From Dasyornis broadbenti (taxonomy: Eukaryota > Chordata > Aves > Passeriformes > Dasyornithidae), in assembly GCA_013397935.1 (NCBI GenBank), contig VZRN01006818.1:3471674-3535673 (forward strand): DNA of 64,000 nucleotides, written 5' to 3'. Position numbers and translations under genes: made by a program. Numbering within the stretch: the first letter of the stretch is position 1; each line of letters opens with the position of its first letter. Below, one piece after another: positions 62,495 through 64,000 of the stretch. The notes under the pieces are model-generated. The model saw nothing but the letters and a program-made list of their open reading frames with translations, made no database searches and was not told the DNA's origin.

Positions 62495-63060
62495 AGCTGA
62501 AGGATGAAGGGATTGAGAGCAGCCCTGTGGAGAAGGACTTGGGGTTGCTGGTAGATGAGAGGCTGGATGTGTGCCAACATGTGTGCTTGAAGCCCCAAAA
62601 GCCAAACAGCCTGGGCTGCATCCAAAGCAGCATGGCCAGCAGGGCAAATAAGTGGATTCCTGTGCTCTGCTCTGGTGAGATCCCACCTGCAGTGCTGCAC
62701 CCAGCTCTGTGTCCCCAGCACAGAAAAGATATGGACTTGTTAGAGGAGGTCCAGAGGACAGCCATGAAAATGATTGGAGTGCTGGAACAACTCTGCTATG
62801 AGGAAAAGCTGAGACAGTTGGGGTTGTTCAGCTGGGGCAAAAGAAGGCTCCAGACTCTGGGGAGACATTATTGCAGCCCTGCAATACCTAAAGGGGGCTT
62901 ATAAGGAAGATGGGGACAAACTGCTTAGTAGGACCTGTAGTGATAGGACATGGGGTAATGGTTTTAAACTAAAAGAGGGGACCTTCAGATTAAATATAAG
63001 GAAAAGGGTTTTTATGATGAGGGTGGTGAAACACTGGAATAGTGTCCCTGTTGCCTGAGT
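62495..63060 (+). mobile_element. CR1-type LINE fragment, truncated at both ends
   Basis: The sequence follows the CR1 ORF2 end and 3' region: AGCAGCCCTGTGGAGAAGG, then GGGGTTGCTGGTAGATGAGA, CTGGGCTGCATCCAAAGCAG, CATGGCCAGCAGGGCAA, GGTTTTAAACTAAAAGAGG and GTGGTGAAACACTGGAATAG. The open frame at 62527-62904 is the degraded C-terminal part of the reverse-transcriptase ORF. It stops short of the usual CR1 tail. Divergence is moderate and it is inactive. Confidence 0.93.
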
Positions 63061-64000
63061 TTGGAAGGCACACGTAACTCAACACAGAGGTCTCTCTGCT
63101 TGTTAAGACTGTTGAAAGTTCTTGGTTTGAATGTTATGTGATGCTATCCAAGCAGATGTTTAGCTGACAATCTTGCCTTGTTCTGTTGTTCTATCCTCTG
63201 TGAAAACACAGAAAACATACTATCTTGTGTCTTTCTGGAGGAGAAATTGAGTCTGTGAGTAAACAAGTTTGCTGATCATGGCAGCCAGATGTTCCCACTT
63301 GGCATCCAGTGTGTCTCCCTGTACATCTTAGAGTGAAACTGCAAAGTTGGGTTCAGTGACAGCCCTTCTGAGTTTGTTGCCTGGTCTAGTTTATGAAATA
63401 AGCTCAATAAAACATATTCCATATGTTTGTTTTACCAGAAAACCTACTGGCTTGTGATACCACAACTGAGCATGTTCATGGCTATTCCATCCTTTCCAGG
63501 ATAAGGCAAAGATTTGCTCTACAAGGAATTTTAAATCAAATGTTAGTTCTGCCTTAGCCCGGATTATACATGCACTGACAAAAATTAATTTGGTGGTTTT
63601 GTCCTGCTGTGAACAACTCAGTATTTTCCTTTGGGGATCCTAAGATTGTTCTTACCTAGTAATTAAATCTTAATCATGTTTTTGCCAAAGGCAGTTATAT
63701 TTGGCTTGCAAGGGGGGAGATCTCTCTGTATGTGTCTGTCCCTCCTCCTCCTCCTCCCAGTCGTGTTTGCCTTGTCAGTTTTTCAGTCTCTGACTCTGCA
63801 AACTCATACCTAGATCTGCCGTGCTTGAAAAATCCCTGTTCTGCATCCTGCCAGGAGTCATTTTGTTTTGTTCCCCTGGCATCCAGAGGAGGTTTTCCTT
63901 CCCGGGAATTACATGCTTTCTCTGCCAGGAGCCAGGGACGCGCAGCGTGGCTGGCACAGGGCCATGGTGTGCAGTACCTGCCTGCTGCCAAGCGGGGACA
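63061..64000. other. Intergenic end of window
   Basis: No gene is recognised. A CCTCCTCCTCCTCCTCCC tract lies near 63742-63759 and the last 100 bp become more GC-rich, so the window may end near another element. Confidence 0.55.

Noticed and set aside
62456..62904. A cluster of open frames including one of 125 codons
   Set aside because: They come from the truncated CR1 ORF2 and its complement, not a host gene.

Overview
The window is vertebrate nuclear DNA, almost certainly from a bird. The evidence is small phase-consistent exons separated by GT-AG introns, two CR1-type LINE fragments (the dominant avian interspersed repeat), and the neighbouring gene pair RAB3IP-MYRFL in the same orientation, as in other tetrapods. 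There are no bacterial-style genes. Nearly all uninterrupted reading frames over 60 codons are chance frames in introns or intergenic DNA.

Layout. (1) 359-10222, + strand: the last six coding exons of RAB3IP (Rabin8, a Rab8 exchange factor). All are intact with matching phases, ending in a normal stop and a 3' UTR with poly(A) signals. The N-terminal Sec2 coiled-coil exons lie upstream of the window. (2) 13085-48017, + strand: a multi-exon locus for MYRFL, the paralogue of the membrane-bound transcription factor MYRF. Twenty-one exons can be placed with good or moderate support, from the initiating ATG exon to the final stop codon, plus one doubtful candidate. Splice phases join almost everywhere, but the reading frame is broken: five in-frame stop codons in three exons, one single-base deletion, one exon without an AG acceptor, and loss of the catalytic lysine of the self-cleavage domain. 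I read it as a unitary (non-processed) pseudogene that has decayed in place. The predicted surviving product would be about 128 residues, ending before the DNA-binding domain. (3) 48018-64000: a short 3' region with a poly(A) signal and a 63-base assembly gap, then about 15 kb of intergenic DNA with no recognisable exon. It holds a G/T-only tract, a small CpG-dense patch near 58.3 kb and a truncated CR1 near 62.5-63.06 kb.

Repeats inside the MYRFL introns include a TATC microsatellite, a 17-base C run, a CR1 3' end, a 21-base A run and a decayed tandem array with a period of about 185 bp (roughly five units, 30.68-31.56 kb).

The most interesting result is the broken MYRFL. The exons between the lesions remain easily recognisable and most splice sites are kept, which suggests fairly recent loss, or a lineage in which only fragments are still transcribed. 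RAB3IP next door is intact, so general sequence decay is not the cause. Family assignments rest on remembered MYRF, MYRFL and RAB3IP sequence features. No database search was run.
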